From K189A clade bacterium (GTDB lineage Bacteria > Pseudomonadota > Gammaproteobacteria > Pseudomonadales > Azotimanducaceae), in NCBI GenBank assembly GCA_007571095.1, contig RKSB01000132.1:1-15441 (forward strand): 15,441 bases of DNA. Direction: 5' to 3'. Below are positions 6,776 through 13,263 of this stretch, piece by piece (the stretch's first letter is position 1; each line of letters opens with the position of its first letter). The translations under genes were made by a program, and so were the position numbers. A model generated the notes under the pieces. The model ran no database searches. It was not told where the DNA came from and saw nothing but the letters and a program-made list of their open reading frames with translations.

Positions 6776-7700
6776 TGCAGACCGCTTCCTGACTGGTGCA
6801 ATCGGTGCCGCCAACCGTATTGGCGTATCCCCTCTTCTAATCGGTCTCACGGCGGTCTCTGTCGGCACCTCCGGGCCTGAGATAGTGGTGGCTGCTCTGG
6901 CCTCCGTCCGCAACACTCCGGATATCGCGATAGGCAATGCGATAGGATCGAATATTGCCAACATTGGCCTGGTGCTGGGTATCACGGCACTGTTCAGACC
7001 TCTGCCCTTCGCCAGGTCTGTACTCAATTTCGAACTACGCTGGTTGATAGCCGCAACCGTTATTTCGGTTATCTGTATAAGCGGAAGTGCCCTGACCAGA
7101 CTGGATGGAATGATCCTCCTGTTCGGCCTGCTGATCCTGATGTGGCAACTTATTCAGGGTCAGCGCAAAGAATCTGCTCAGCCAAAGGAGGTGCTCGGAC
7201 GCGAGGAATTGAATCGAGCGCAGGGTCTTTCCGGTAAAAAGTCCGTATGGTTGTTCCTCTCGGGTCTGGTCATCCTGTTGCTGAGTGCCGAACTGCTGGT
7301 CTGGTCTGCTACCGGCCTTGCGCGAGCACTGGATGTGCCCGAACTGGTGATTGGCCTGACCGTGATAGCGGTCGGAACTTCCCTGCCTGAACTGACAGCC
7401 ACTCTCGGCGGTGCCCTCAAAGGGCAGCCGGATCTTGCCATCGGCAATATAGTGGGCTCAAACATTCTGAACATTCTCGCAATTCTGGCTATTCCGGCCT
7501 TGATCAGCGCGCCCGACACATCGCCCGAAACACTGTGGCGCGACCTTTTGACCATGGTTGCCCTGACTGTGATGCTGGTTTTCTTTGCTTATGGGTTTCG
7601 AGAAAGGCCGTCGATCACTCCCTTTGAAGGACTGGTTTTGGTAGTCACCTGGGTTGCCTACAATGCCCTGCTCTATCACCAGAACACCGCTGCGGTCTGA
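6717..7700 (+). CDS. yrbG: CaCA-family Na+/Ca2+ exchanger (YrbG type)
   Basis: This is an inner-membrane cation/Ca2+ antiporter of 327 residues from ATG 6717; GTG 6714 is an in-frame alternative. It has two homologous halves of about five hydrophobic segments joined by a cytoplasmic linker (about 150-175, charged). Each half has the alpha-repeat signature: GLTAVSVGTSGPE with GNAIGSNIANIGLVLG in the first, and GLTVIAVGTSLPE with GNIVGSNILNILAILA in the second. The first copy has Gly where the second has the usual Leu in GTSxPE. The gene opens the conserved yrbG-kds-lpt cluster, although kdsD, normally next, is missing. GGAGGG at 6701-6706 is a good ribosome binding site. The start overlaps the stop of a 21-codon leader ORF. 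Confidence 0.92.
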   Translation: MEFAGWLAYIAVGVGLLVWSADRFLTGAIGAANRIGVSPLLIGLTAVSVGTSGPEIVVAALASVRNTPDIAIGNAIGSNIANIGLVLGITALFRPLPFARSVLNFELRWLIAATVISVICISGSALTRLDGMILLFGLLILMWQLIQGQRKESAQPKEVLGREELNRAQGLSGKKSVWLFLSGLVILLLSAELLVWSATGLARALDVPELVIGLTVIAVGTSLPELTATLGGALKGQPDLAIGNIVGSNILNILAILAIPALISAPDTSPETLWRDLLTMVALTVMLVFFAYGFRERPSITPFEGLVLVVTWVAYNALLYHQNTAAV

Positions 7701-7714
7701 ATCTGCCCTGTGTG

Positions 7715-8242
7715 ATGGCGAATTCTGATCTTCTGAGTGCAGAGATTGGCTGGTTGAGCCTTGATGTCGACGGCGTGCTGACGGACGGCCGACTGTATTA
7801 TGGTTTGAAGGGCGAAGAAATAAAGGTCTTCCATGCCCGTGACGGCTTTGCCATCAAGCTCTGGCAACAGGCCGGAGGTGACCTGCTGATCGTATCAGGG
7901 CGACACTCGGACCTTGTCCAAAGGCGAGCCGAGGAACTCGGCATTCAGCATGTTTACACAGGCGTAGAAGACAAATTCAAGCTTGTACAGGAGTTCTGCC
8001 GCCAAAACAGGGTTCGGTTGAGTCATGTTTGCCATATCGGAGACGACCTGCCGGACTTGCGGCTGCTCAAAGAGGTTGGGCTTGGCATCTGCGTGTCCGA
8101 CGGACATCCTGTTCTCAAGGCACACGCCGACCTTGTAACCACCACCCGTGGCGGCGAGGGCGTGTTAAGCGAAGTGGTGGAAAAAATACTGACCGCTCAG
8201 GGGCTTTGGGATAAATTGATACAGGAAATGCTGAAGCGATGA
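7715..8242 (+). CDS. kdsC: KdsC, 3-deoxy-D-manno-octulosonate 8-phosphate phosphatase
   Basis: KdsC removes the phosphate from Kdo-8-P to give Kdo for the LPS inner core. It is a HAD-superfamily enzyme without a large cap domain. The 175-residue protein shows motif I DVDGVLTDG (Asp17 nucleophile and Asp19, counting from ATG 7715), motif II IVSGR, a conserved Lys in GVEDKFK, and motif IV GDDLPD. A GTG at 7712 is an alternative start. There are 14 bases after the exchanger stop. The stop codon overlaps the lptC start as ATGA (8239-8242), indicating translational coupling. The partner KdsD (arabinose-5-phosphate isomerase), which usually precedes it, is not in the window. Confidence 0.95.
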   Translation: MANSDLLSAEIGWLSLDVDGVLTDGRLYYGLKGEEIKVFHARDGFAIKLWQQAGGDLLIVSGRHSDLVQRRAEELGIQHVYTGVEDKFKLVQEFCRQNRVRLSHVCHIGDDLPDLRLLKEVGLGICVSDGHPVLKAHADLVTTTRGGEGVLSEVVEKILTAQGLWDKLIQEMLKR

Positions 8243-8910
8243 TAAAAACGAACAACAAGTCCTGGTTGATTCTGGCAGGCATCCTGATTCTTCTTGCCGG
8301 AATAACGCTCTTTGACCAGCAGACCGGAGACTATGGCATTTTCTCTCCAGAGGGAGGCGAGTTGAGCCCCAACATTTCAATGAATAAAACCCGGTTTCGT
8401 GAATTTGACGATCGAGGAAACCTGTCTTATCTGCTGCAGACCGACAGGGCAACCTATTACCCCACAAGGTCTCAGGCCACCTTTGAAAACATGAATCTGA
8501 CCATCTATTCCAACGACAGGAATAACCAACAGACCATCTGGCAGGTCAATGCCCAAAGAGGCCAGATTACTGCCAGAGCAGGGCAAGTGACCATGGCACT
8601 TCTATCGAAGGGACTGGAGGCCGAAAACCTGCTGACGAATGACACAGAGATGTTTTTGGATGGTGATGTTTCTCTATTGGCCAAACGCTCGGGCGAGACT
8701 TATATCAGGCTCAAGGGAAGCGACCTGACTGTGCAGCCGAAATCACGAAAGATCTACACCGACAATGCCATCAGCATTGAATTCAGGCAAATGAGAACAT
8801 CTGCCTTCGGTATGACCGCAGATCTGGCGGCCAGACATTATGTGCTGTTTGGCGATGACCGAGGTCAGGTGCAAACGCTCGTCTACTCCTCTGGCAAAAC
8901 GGAAATCTGA
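8239..8910 (+). CDS. lptC: LptC, inner-membrane-anchored LPS transport protein
   Basis: LptC accepts LPS from the LptB2FG transporter and passes it to LptA in the periplasm. It has a bitopic N-terminal membrane segment (about residues 8-25, WLILAGILILLAGITLF). A periplasmic beta-jellyroll-like domain follows, with the family pattern SPNISMNKTRFREFDDRGNL near 43-62 and later short beta repeats (FLDGDVSLLAKRSGETYIRLKGSDLTVQP). At 223 residues it is somewhat longer than E. coli LptC (191). Its start overlaps the kdsC stop by four bases and its stop shares one base with the lptA start (TGATG), so kdsC-lptC-lptA form a coupled unit. Sequence conservation in this family is low; context makes the call firm. 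Confidence 0.93.
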   Translation: MIKTNNKSWLILAGILILLAGITLFDQQTGDYGIFSPEGGELSPNISMNKTRFREFDDRGNLSYLLQTDRATYYPTRSQATFENMNLTIYSNDRNNQQTIWQVNAQRGQITARAGQVTMALLSKGLEAENLLTNDTEMFLDGDVSLLAKRSGETYIRLKGSDLTVQPKSRKIYTDNAISIEFRQMRTSAFGMTADLAARHYVLFGDDRGQVQTLVYSSGKTEI

Positions 8911-9404
8911 TGCGTAATTTCCCTGTCCTCGGAACAATGCTCCTGCTTGTACTGACAGGCCAGACGAGCATGGGGAATGAAGACAGGGAAATAAAAATTG
9001 CCGCCGACAAGGTTGTTTACAGGGCGGCGGCCAATAAAATTCTTTACCAGGGGAATGTAAGCCTGCAACGAGGGCCCCTGTCGTTCAAGGCCAACAGCCT
9101 TGAGGTGACCGCAGACGGTGGAGAGATTACTCGTGTCGAGGCGCGAGGCACACCCATCCAGCTGGTTTACAAGCGGAATGATTCCGAGAATGTGACCGGC
9201 AAGGCAAACCGTCTGGTTTATCGGCCCACTCAAAGAAGAGTGACCATGGAGGGGGATGTTACCCTGCAACAAGAGGTCGGTTCCATTCAGGCGCACACTA
9301 TTCATTACAACCTGGAAACCCAGGAAGCGACAGCCGGCTCGGCCGAGGATGAAGAAAGAGGAGTGGAGGTTATTTTGTCGCCCCAGAGACTGTTGCCCCA
9401 GTAG
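8910..9404 (+). CDS. lptA: LptA, periplasmic LPS bridge protein
   Basis: LptA polymerises into the periplasmic bridge that carries LPS from LptC to LptD. The 164-residue product has a signal peptide (hydrophobic stretch about 6-17, likely cleavage near residue 22, before NEDREIKI). The OstA-like domain follows: IAADKVVYRAAANKILYQGNV, then repeated strands such as LEVTADGGEITRVEARG and RRVTMEGDVTLQQ. Its ATG overlaps the lptC stop by one base. lptB follows after three bases. The C-terminal tail is acidic and may be disordered. Confidence 0.94.
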   Translation: MRNFPVLGTMLLLVLTGQTSMGNEDREIKIAADKVVYRAAANKILYQGNVSLQRGPLSFKANSLEVTADGGEITRVEARGTPIQLVYKRNDSENVTGKANRLVYRPTQRRVTMEGDVTLQQEVGSIQAHTIHYNLETQEATAGSAEDEERGVEVILSPQRLLPQ

Positions 9405-9407
9405 ACC

Positions 9408-10133
9408 GTGGCACGCTTGTCGGCTGAGGCACTACACAAGAGGTATGGCGGTACCACCGTAGTCGAAAACGTATCCCTGACCGTCGAAACCGGTGAAGTG
9501 GTGGGCCTGGTGGGTCCAAATGGAGCGGGCAAGACGACAAGCTTTTATATGATTGTCGGGCTGGTTCGGGCGGATCGTGGCCGCATCAGCCTCAATGGCC
9601 AGAACATCAGCGAGCTCTCCATAGACAAACGCGCCCGCATGGGCATAGGTTATCTTCCTCAGGAAGCCAGCATATTTCGCAATCTTTCGGTGTTCGACAA
9701 TGTATTTTCGGTCGTTCAGAAACGTCGCGAATTGTCCAGGCAGGAACAGCGAACAACCACCATGCAGCTACTGGAGGAATTTCGCGTAGACCACCTTTCC
9801 GGTCAACTCGGTATCACTTTGTCCGGCGGCGAAAGACGGCGAGTTGAAATAGCCAGAGCACTGGCCAACAACCCTTCTTTTATGCTGCTCGATGAACCCT
9901 TCGCCGGTGTCGATCCGATCTCAATCTCCGACATCAAGCGACTGATTGAACACTTGAGCAAACGCAGCATCGGTATTCTGCTGACTGACCACAATGTACA
10001 GGAAACGCTCGATATCTGTGATCGTTCTTATATCGTCAATCAAGGCTATGTAATCGCAGAAGGCAGTACCGAGGATATCCTTCGAAACCAGACCGTTCGT
10101 AATGTTTATCTGGGCAAGAACTTTCGGTTATGA
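9408..10133 (+). CDS. lptB: LptB, ATPase of the LPS export ABC transporter
   Basis: LptB is the cytoplasmic ATPase dimer that drives LptFG to extract LPS from the inner membrane. The 241 residues match the family length exactly. Motifs are Walker A GPNGAGKTT (36-44), Q-loop around YLPQEASIF (Q85), signature LSGGERRRVEIAR (138-150), Walker B FMLLDEPFAGVDP with catalytic Glu163, and the H-loop TDHNV with His195. The LPQEASIF and LTDHNVQETL segments are diagnostic for LptB among ABC proteins. The start is GTG at 9408, three bases after lptA. In most relatives rpoN follows directly; here 85 bases lead straight to hpf. Confidence 0.97.
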   Translation: MARLSAEALHKRYGGTTVVENVSLTVETGEVVGLVGPNGAGKTTSFYMIVGLVRADRGRISLNGQNISELSIDKRARMGIGYLPQEASIFRNLSVFDNVFSVVQKRRELSRQEQRTTTMQLLEEFRVDHLSGQLGITLSGGERRRVEIARALANNPSFMLLDEPFAGVDPISISDIKRLIEHLSKRSIGILLTDHNVQETLDICDRSYIVNQGYVIAEGSTEDILRNQTVRNVYLGKNFRL

Positions 10134-10165
10134 AACTCGGTTGAAAATCCATAGTCCAAAAACTG

Positions 10166-10174
10166 TGTTATAAG
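10166..10174 (+). promoter_or_regulatory. Possible extended -10 promoter for hpf-ptsN
   Basis: TGT-TATAAG (hexamer 10169-10174, one mismatch to TATAAT) lies 45 bases before the hpf start, in the lptB-hpf gap where rpoN usually lies. A TTGAAA at 10141-10146 is 22 bases upstream, too far to be a standard -35. A separate promoter would allow hibernation factor to be expressed apart from the LPS genes. Consensus evidence only. Confidence 0.35.
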
Positions 10175-10218
10175 ATGAAGCGGTTCACCGTTCTCACCGT
10201 CTTGCAAGGAGATTTTCT

Positions 10219-10530
10219 TTGAATATTTCGATCACCGGACACCACATGAAGACCACGGAAGCCATAAAAAACTATGTCAACAAGAGGATGCTCAAACTGG
10301 AAAGACATTTTTATCGCATCCATCAAATCCACGTCATCCTGACCGTAGAAGGTCAACGTCGAAGAGCCGAAGCGACCATTCATCTGAAGGGTACAGAGGT
10401 GTTTGCCCATGCCGAAGATCACGACCTCTATGCGGCCATAGATTTGCTCACTGACAAGCTTGACCGACAGGTTCTCAAATACAAGGAACAGCATATTCGG
10501 CACAACGACCGCCGTTCGGCGGTCTCTTGA
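10219..10530 (+). CDS. hpf: Ribosome hibernation promoting factor (short HPF / YhbH)
   Basis: This is a short HPF of 103 residues (E. coli HPF is 95) that binds the 30S decoding region and promotes formation of inactive 100S ribosome dimers in stationary phase. It shows the family start NISITGHHMKTTEAIKNYVNKRMLKLERHF, the central HVILTVEGQRRRAEATIHLKG and HAEDHDLYAAIDLLTDKLDRQVLKYKEQ. The long-HPF C-terminal dimerisation domain is absent. The start is TTG at 10219 with a strong AAGGAGA Shine-Dalgarno at 10206-10212, six bases away, which settles the choice. In relatives it follows rpoN; here it follows lptB. ptsN begins four bases after its stop. A perfect hairpin overlaps its last codons. 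Confidence 0.95.
   Translation: MNISITGHHMKTTEAIKNYVNKRMLKLERHFYRIHQIHVILTVEGQRRRAEATIHLKGTEVFAHAEDHDLYAAIDLLTDKLDRQVLKYKEQHIRHNDRRSAVS
10507..10524 (+). other. GC-rich hairpin at the hpf-ptsN junction
   Basis: GACCGCCG, TT, CGGCGGTC is a perfect inverted repeat; as RNA it would form a 7-bp stem with a GUUC loop. It covers the final hpf codons and ends 4 bases before the hpf stop. Only CTCTTG follows, so it lacks the U-run of an intrinsic terminator. It might stabilise the hpf message or lower translation of ptsN, whose TTG start lies 10 bases downstream. Confidence 0.45.
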
Positions 10531-10533
10531 GGC

Positions 10534-10986
10534 TTGATTTACCCCGTCAACAGCTTCCTCAGGCCATGGGGTGCCGTGGCCAGACAGGATGCCTCCAGCG
10601 TCAAAAAAACCCTTGAAATCATAGCCGACCGGTTCGCCGGCAATGAGCGTGGAATCGACAGCAACAGTCTGTTCAAGGCTCTTGTGAGTCGGGAGAAACT
10701 GGGCAGTACCGGCCTGGGTTCTGGAGTGGCCATACCCCACTGTCGCATCAAGCACTGTACTCATCCGGTCGGTGTTTTGCTCTCACTCAATGAGGGGGTG
10801 GATTTTGCGGGCGTGGACGATCAACCAACCGACCTTGTGTTCGCCCTGATCGTACCTGCAGAGGAAAACCGCCAGCACTTGCAGGCACTGCAATCAATCG
10901 TCAGCAAATTGAAATCGGCCGATTACAGGGATCGCCTGAGGCAGGCCCCTGACGACGAAACTCTCTATCGAGAAGCCATTAGCTGA
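10534..10986 (+). CDS. ptsN: PtsN, EIIA-Ntr of the nitrogen phosphotransferase system
   Basis: EIIA-Ntr is the terminal phosphoacceptor of the PtsP-NPr-PtsN chain, a regulatory PTS branch that controls potassium, nitrogen and envelope functions by protein contacts. At 150 residues it is slightly shorter than E. coli PtsN (163). Family landmarks are VKKTLEIIADRFA, SREKLGSTGLGSGVAIPHCR with phosphorylatable His69, and VDFAGVDDQPTDLVFALIVPAEENRQHLQAL. The start is TTG at 10534, the only start that retains the whole N-terminal helix; no well-spaced Shine-Dalgarno is seen, so it may be coupled to hpf. The last codons (Glu-Ala-Ile-Ser-stop) are the first unit of the tandem array that follows. rapZ, normally next, is absent. 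Confidence 0.95.
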   Translation: MIYPVNSFLRPWGAVARQDASSVKKTLEIIADRFAGNERGIDSNSLFKALVSREKLGSTGLGSGVAIPHCRIKHCTHPVGVLLSLNEGVDFAGVDDQPTDLVFALIVPAEENRQHLQALQSIVSKLKSADYRDRLRQAPDDETLYREAIS

Positions 10987-11110
10987 ACTTAGAAGCCATT
11001 AGCTGAAACTTAAAAGCCATTAGCTGAAACTTAGAAGCCATTAGCTGAAACTTAGAAGCCATTAGCTGAAACTTAAAAGCCATTGGCTGAACTTAGAAGC
11101 CATTGGCTGG
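10972..11110 (+). repeat. Tandem array of about seven 20-21-bp units between ptsN and npr
   Basis: Units start at 10972, 10992, 11013, 11034, 11055, 11076 and 11096; the last is cut after 15 bases. The core is GAAGCCATTAGCTGA followed by ACTTA or AACTTA. Units 2-5 are 21 bases; units 1 and 6 are 20 bases, each lacking one A. The only other changes are G to A at the first base (units 3, 6) and A to G in CATTGGC (units 6, 7). Unit 1 is the end of ptsN and contains its stop codon. A weaker CATTAGCTG recurs at 11143-11151, exactly 42 bases after the matching point of unit 7. Each 21-base unit carries stops in all three forward frames. There are no spacers, so this is not CRISPR. Confidence 0.97.
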
Positions 11111-11149
11111 CCGACCCGACAGAGGTTAGCCACTGCCTGCTTCATTAGC

Positions 11150-11158
11150 TGGTAGAAT
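11150..11158 (+). promoter_or_regulatory. Possible extended -10 promoter for npr-mgtE
   Basis: TGG-TAGAAT (hexamer 11153-11158, one mismatch) lies 80 bases before the npr start and directly after the repeat remnant CATTAGCTG. No good -35 is present at 16-18 bases. Since rapZ is missing and a repeat array separates ptsN from npr, an independent promoter here would be reasonable. Consensus evidence only. Confidence 0.3.
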
Positions 11159-11176
11159 CGCCGAGTAAAAGCAGTC

Positions 11177-11206
11177 TCATCCGGTCATCAGAAGAGTCAT
11201 CCGGTC
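11177..11206 (+). repeat. Short direct repeat TCATCCGGTC upstream of npr
   Basis: TCATCCGGTC occurs at 11177-11186 and again at 11197-11206, a 20-base period similar to that of the nearby array but with unrelated sequence. It sits 33-62 bases before the npr start, between the possible promoter and the gene. It could be a leader element or another slippage product. Confidence 0.6.
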
Positions 11207-11238
11207 TTGGCTGGCCGGTTACGAGCGGGTCTTTCTGA

Positions 11239-11508
11239 ATGATTGACAGAGAAATTACCATCGTCAACAAGCTCGGGCTACACGCCAGAGCAGCCAGCAA
11301 ACTGGTCAAGCTGACCAGTGGATTTTCTTCCGAAATTCGTCTGAATTTCGAGGATTCAAGTGCCGATGCCAAAAGCATTATGGAAGTATTGGTGCTGGGA
11401 GCCAGCATTGGAAGCCGGCTGCGTCTGAGGATATGCGGAGAGGATGAGCAAGAGGCCGAACAGGCTATCTGTCAACTTATAGCAAACCGTTTTGGCGAAG
11501 ATGAATAA
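11239..11508 (+). CDS. npr: NPr, HPr-like phosphocarrier of the nitrogen PTS
   Basis: NPr (PtsO) passes phosphate from EI-Ntr (PtsP) to PtsN. The 89-residue protein has the HPr fold signature NKLGLHARAASKLVKL with active His15, and the second conserved site around Ser46 in DAKSIMEVLVLGAS. Its location downstream of ptsN supports NPr rather than sugar-PTS HPr. In most relatives rapZ sits between them; here a 252-base region with tandem repeats does. The ATG at 11239 has no strong Shine-Dalgarno. Its 3' end overlaps the mgtE start by eight bases. Confidence 0.95.
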   Translation: MIDREITIVNKLGLHARAASKLVKLTSGFSSEIRLNFEDSSADAKSIMEVLVLGASIGSRLRLRICGEDEQEAEQAICQLIANRFGEDE

Positions 11509-12925
11509 CTTGCAGCAACAGGACAGGCTCGCCGACTCAAGGCAACAGGCGGTTCAGCAAGACCCTGCCCTCTTTCCAATTCCCGCTCCGGGCGAGAAGC
11601 TGGAGGAGGCTATCAAGGCGGTTGACGCCGGTGTCCGTGAGGACATCAAGCGGGAACTCGAAACACTTTCGCCGGCCGAAATAGCCGACCTGCTGGAATC
11701 AACGCCACCTCACCTGAGGGTGGTCATTCTTGAATTGATACAAAAGGAGGAGGAGTTTTCTCACATACTGTCCCAGCTGGATCCGGATGTTCGAAACGAA
11801 TTGCTGAAAGGCATGAACTTTCACGACCTGGCTTCCGCCGTCCATGATCTGGACACAGATGATTTTGTCGACATTCTGCAACAACTGCCGGAGGCCATCT
11901 CTGACCAGATCCTGACTTCTCTGGACGCCGCCAATCGGCAACGTCTGGAAAAAGTGCTGTCTTATCCAAAAGACAGTGCAGGCGGAATGATGAACACCGA
12001 CACTATCACCGTTAAACCTCACCATCCCCTCAAACTGATCTCTCGTTACCTGCGCCAACACAAAAAAGTCCTTCCCAATATGACCGACAACCTGATCGTT
12101 GTCAGCGAAAGCGGCAAGTATCTCGGGCTGTTACCGTTGATGAGCCTGGTCATAAGCAGCCCGAAAAAGACGGCCGGAGAGGTGATGGAGACAAGGCAAT
12201 CAGCCATTAACTGCCTCCTTGACGAACACGAGGTTACCCAGATCTTTATTCGTGACGAACTGATTTCAGCACCAGTGGTTGATGAAAAGGGACAACTCCT
12301 TGGTCGTATCACTGTCGACGATGCGGTGGATGTCATGATCGAACAGGCCGACCAGTCTCTGTCGGGGTTACTGGCCAGCGGCTCCGAGCAGGATGCCTTT
12401 GCTCCCCTGCCCAGAACAGTGCGAAGCCGAAGCATCTGGCTCGGCATCAATCTGATGACTGCCTGCGTGGCCGCCGTGGTCATCAGCTTTTTTGAAGCCT
12501 CCATCTCCGAAGTGGTTGCATTGGCCGTACTCCTGCCTGTAGTTGCATCCATGGGCGGAATAGCCGGCACTCAGACGCTGACTCTGGTCGTTCGCGGGAT
12601 GGCCTTGAATCACATAGTTCCGGCCAACCTGCATTGGGTCATCGGCCGGGAGCTGCTGCTGGGAATTTTGAATGGGCTACTGTGGTCTGCTCTGATAGGT
12701 CTCGGAGTGGGCTTGTTGTTCAGCAATGTTGAACTCGGCGCAGTGGCGGCGGCTGCCATCCTGATTACTCTGACAGTAGCCGCTCTGGCCGGCGTAACCC
12801 TGCCCTCTCTCCTGAACAGGGTAGGCATTGATCCGGCACTTGCCGGTAGCGTTATTCTGACCACAGTAACCGATGTGACCGGTTTCCTGTCTTTTCTGGG
12901 GTTGGCCACGCTGTTCTTTTTTTGA
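11501..12925 (+). CDS. mgtE: MgtE, Mg2+ transporter/channel with CBS domains
   Basis: MgtE is an inner-membrane Mg2+ channel gated by cytoplasmic Mg2+. From ATG 11501 it has 474 residues; a TTG at 11492 would add three. Domain order: an N-terminal helical MgtE_N domain (about 30-150, with LSPAEIADLLESTPP), two CBS domains (about 155-215 and 220-282), then five membrane segments from about 310 to the end. Pore hallmarks are PVVASMGGIAGTQT (346-359) and Asp458 in TTVTDVTGF. CBS-domain acidic residues that sense Mg2+ are present (for example VDDAVDVM). It overlaps npr by eight bases, implying coupled translation. Linkage of mgtE to the ptsN/npr cluster occurs in some gammaproteobacteria. No terminator follows before the rpmB leader. 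Confidence 0.96.
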   Translation: MNNLQQQDRLADSRQQAVQQDPALFPIPAPGEKLEEAIKAVDAGVREDIKRELETLSPAEIADLLESTPPHLRVVILELIQKEEEFSHILSQLDPDVRNELLKGMNFHDLASAVHDLDTDDFVDILQQLPEAISDQILTSLDAANRQRLEKVLSYPKDSAGGMMNTDTITVKPHHPLKLISRYLRQHKKVLPNMTDNLIVVSESGKYLGLLPLMSLVISSPKKTAGEVMETRQSAINCLLDEHEVTQIFIRDELISAPVVDEKGQLLGRITVDDAVDVMIEQADQSLSGLLASGSEQDAFAPLPRTVRSRSIWLGINLMTACVAAVVISFFEASISEVVALAVLLPVVASMGGIAGTQTLTLVVRGMALNHIVPANLHWVIGRELLLGILNGLLWSALIGLGVGLLFSNVELGAVAAAAILITLTVAALAGVTLPSLLNRVGIDPALAGSVILTTVTDVTGFLSFLGLATLFFF

Positions 12926-12933
12926 CTCGGAAG

Positions 12934-12999
12934 CTTGTCTTTTCGTCCCGTTTCTGGGAGGATGTGCGCCTGGTTTTTCAGTTTTTGCGAGAAGACAAG
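12934..12999 (+). promoter_or_regulatory. Candidate rpmB leader stem hiding the ribosome binding site
   Basis: CTTGTCTTTTCG (12934-12945) can pair with CGAGAAGACAAG (12988-12999) over 12 bp with one G-U pair. The right arm contains the GAGAAG ribosome binding site and ends on the G of the rpmB GTG start. Inside, TCCC (12946-12949) pairs with GGGA (12956-12959) as a nested hairpin, followed by a U-rich stretch. The structure fills nearly the whole mgtE-rpmB gap. A translational autoregulatory switch is an inference from geometry; the pairing itself is plain. Confidence 0.55.
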
Positions 13000-13259
13000 T
13001 GAGCAGAGTCTGTTCAATCACCGGTAAACGCACTGTTAGCGGCAACAATGTTTCCCACGCCCATCGGAAAACGCGACGAAAGATGTTGCCCAACCTGCAT
13101 CGTCGCCGTATTTGGGTGCCTTCCGAAGAGCGTTTCGTCACCCTCAGGATCTCCTGCAAAGGGTTGCGAATGATCGACAAGCTCGGCATTGAGGAAGTGC
13201 TGTCCAGAATGAATCAGCCTTCGAGAGGCCGCCGGGCAGACGAGGCTGTCGAGGACTAA
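12999..13259 (+). CDS. rpmB: Ribosomal protein bL28
   Basis: This large-subunit ribosomal protein has 86 residues from GTG 12999. It begins MSRVCSITGKRTVSGNNVSHA and contains LPNLHRRRIWVPSEERFVTLRISCKGLRMIDK, the family core. It runs about eight residues longer than E. coli bL28 (78), ending in a charged tail (GRRADEAVED). GAGAAG four bases before the start is the likely ribosome binding site, and it lies in the predicted leader stem. rpmG follows four bases after the stop, the usual rpmB-rpmG pair. Confidence 0.97.
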   Translation: MSRVCSITGKRTVSGNNVSHAHRKTRRKMLPNLHRRRIWVPSEERFVTLRISCKGLRMIDKLGIEEVLSRMNQPSRGRRADEAVED

Positions 13260-13263
13260 AAAG

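Noticed and set aside
9409..9424. Sigma-54 -24/-12 promoter (TGGCACG...) at the lptB start
   Set aside because: The GG-to-GC spacing is one base too long, the -12 element is poor, and it overlaps the lptB start codon.
10972..11110. CRISPR array
   Set aside because: Units are contiguous without unique spacers and far too short; no cas genes are near.
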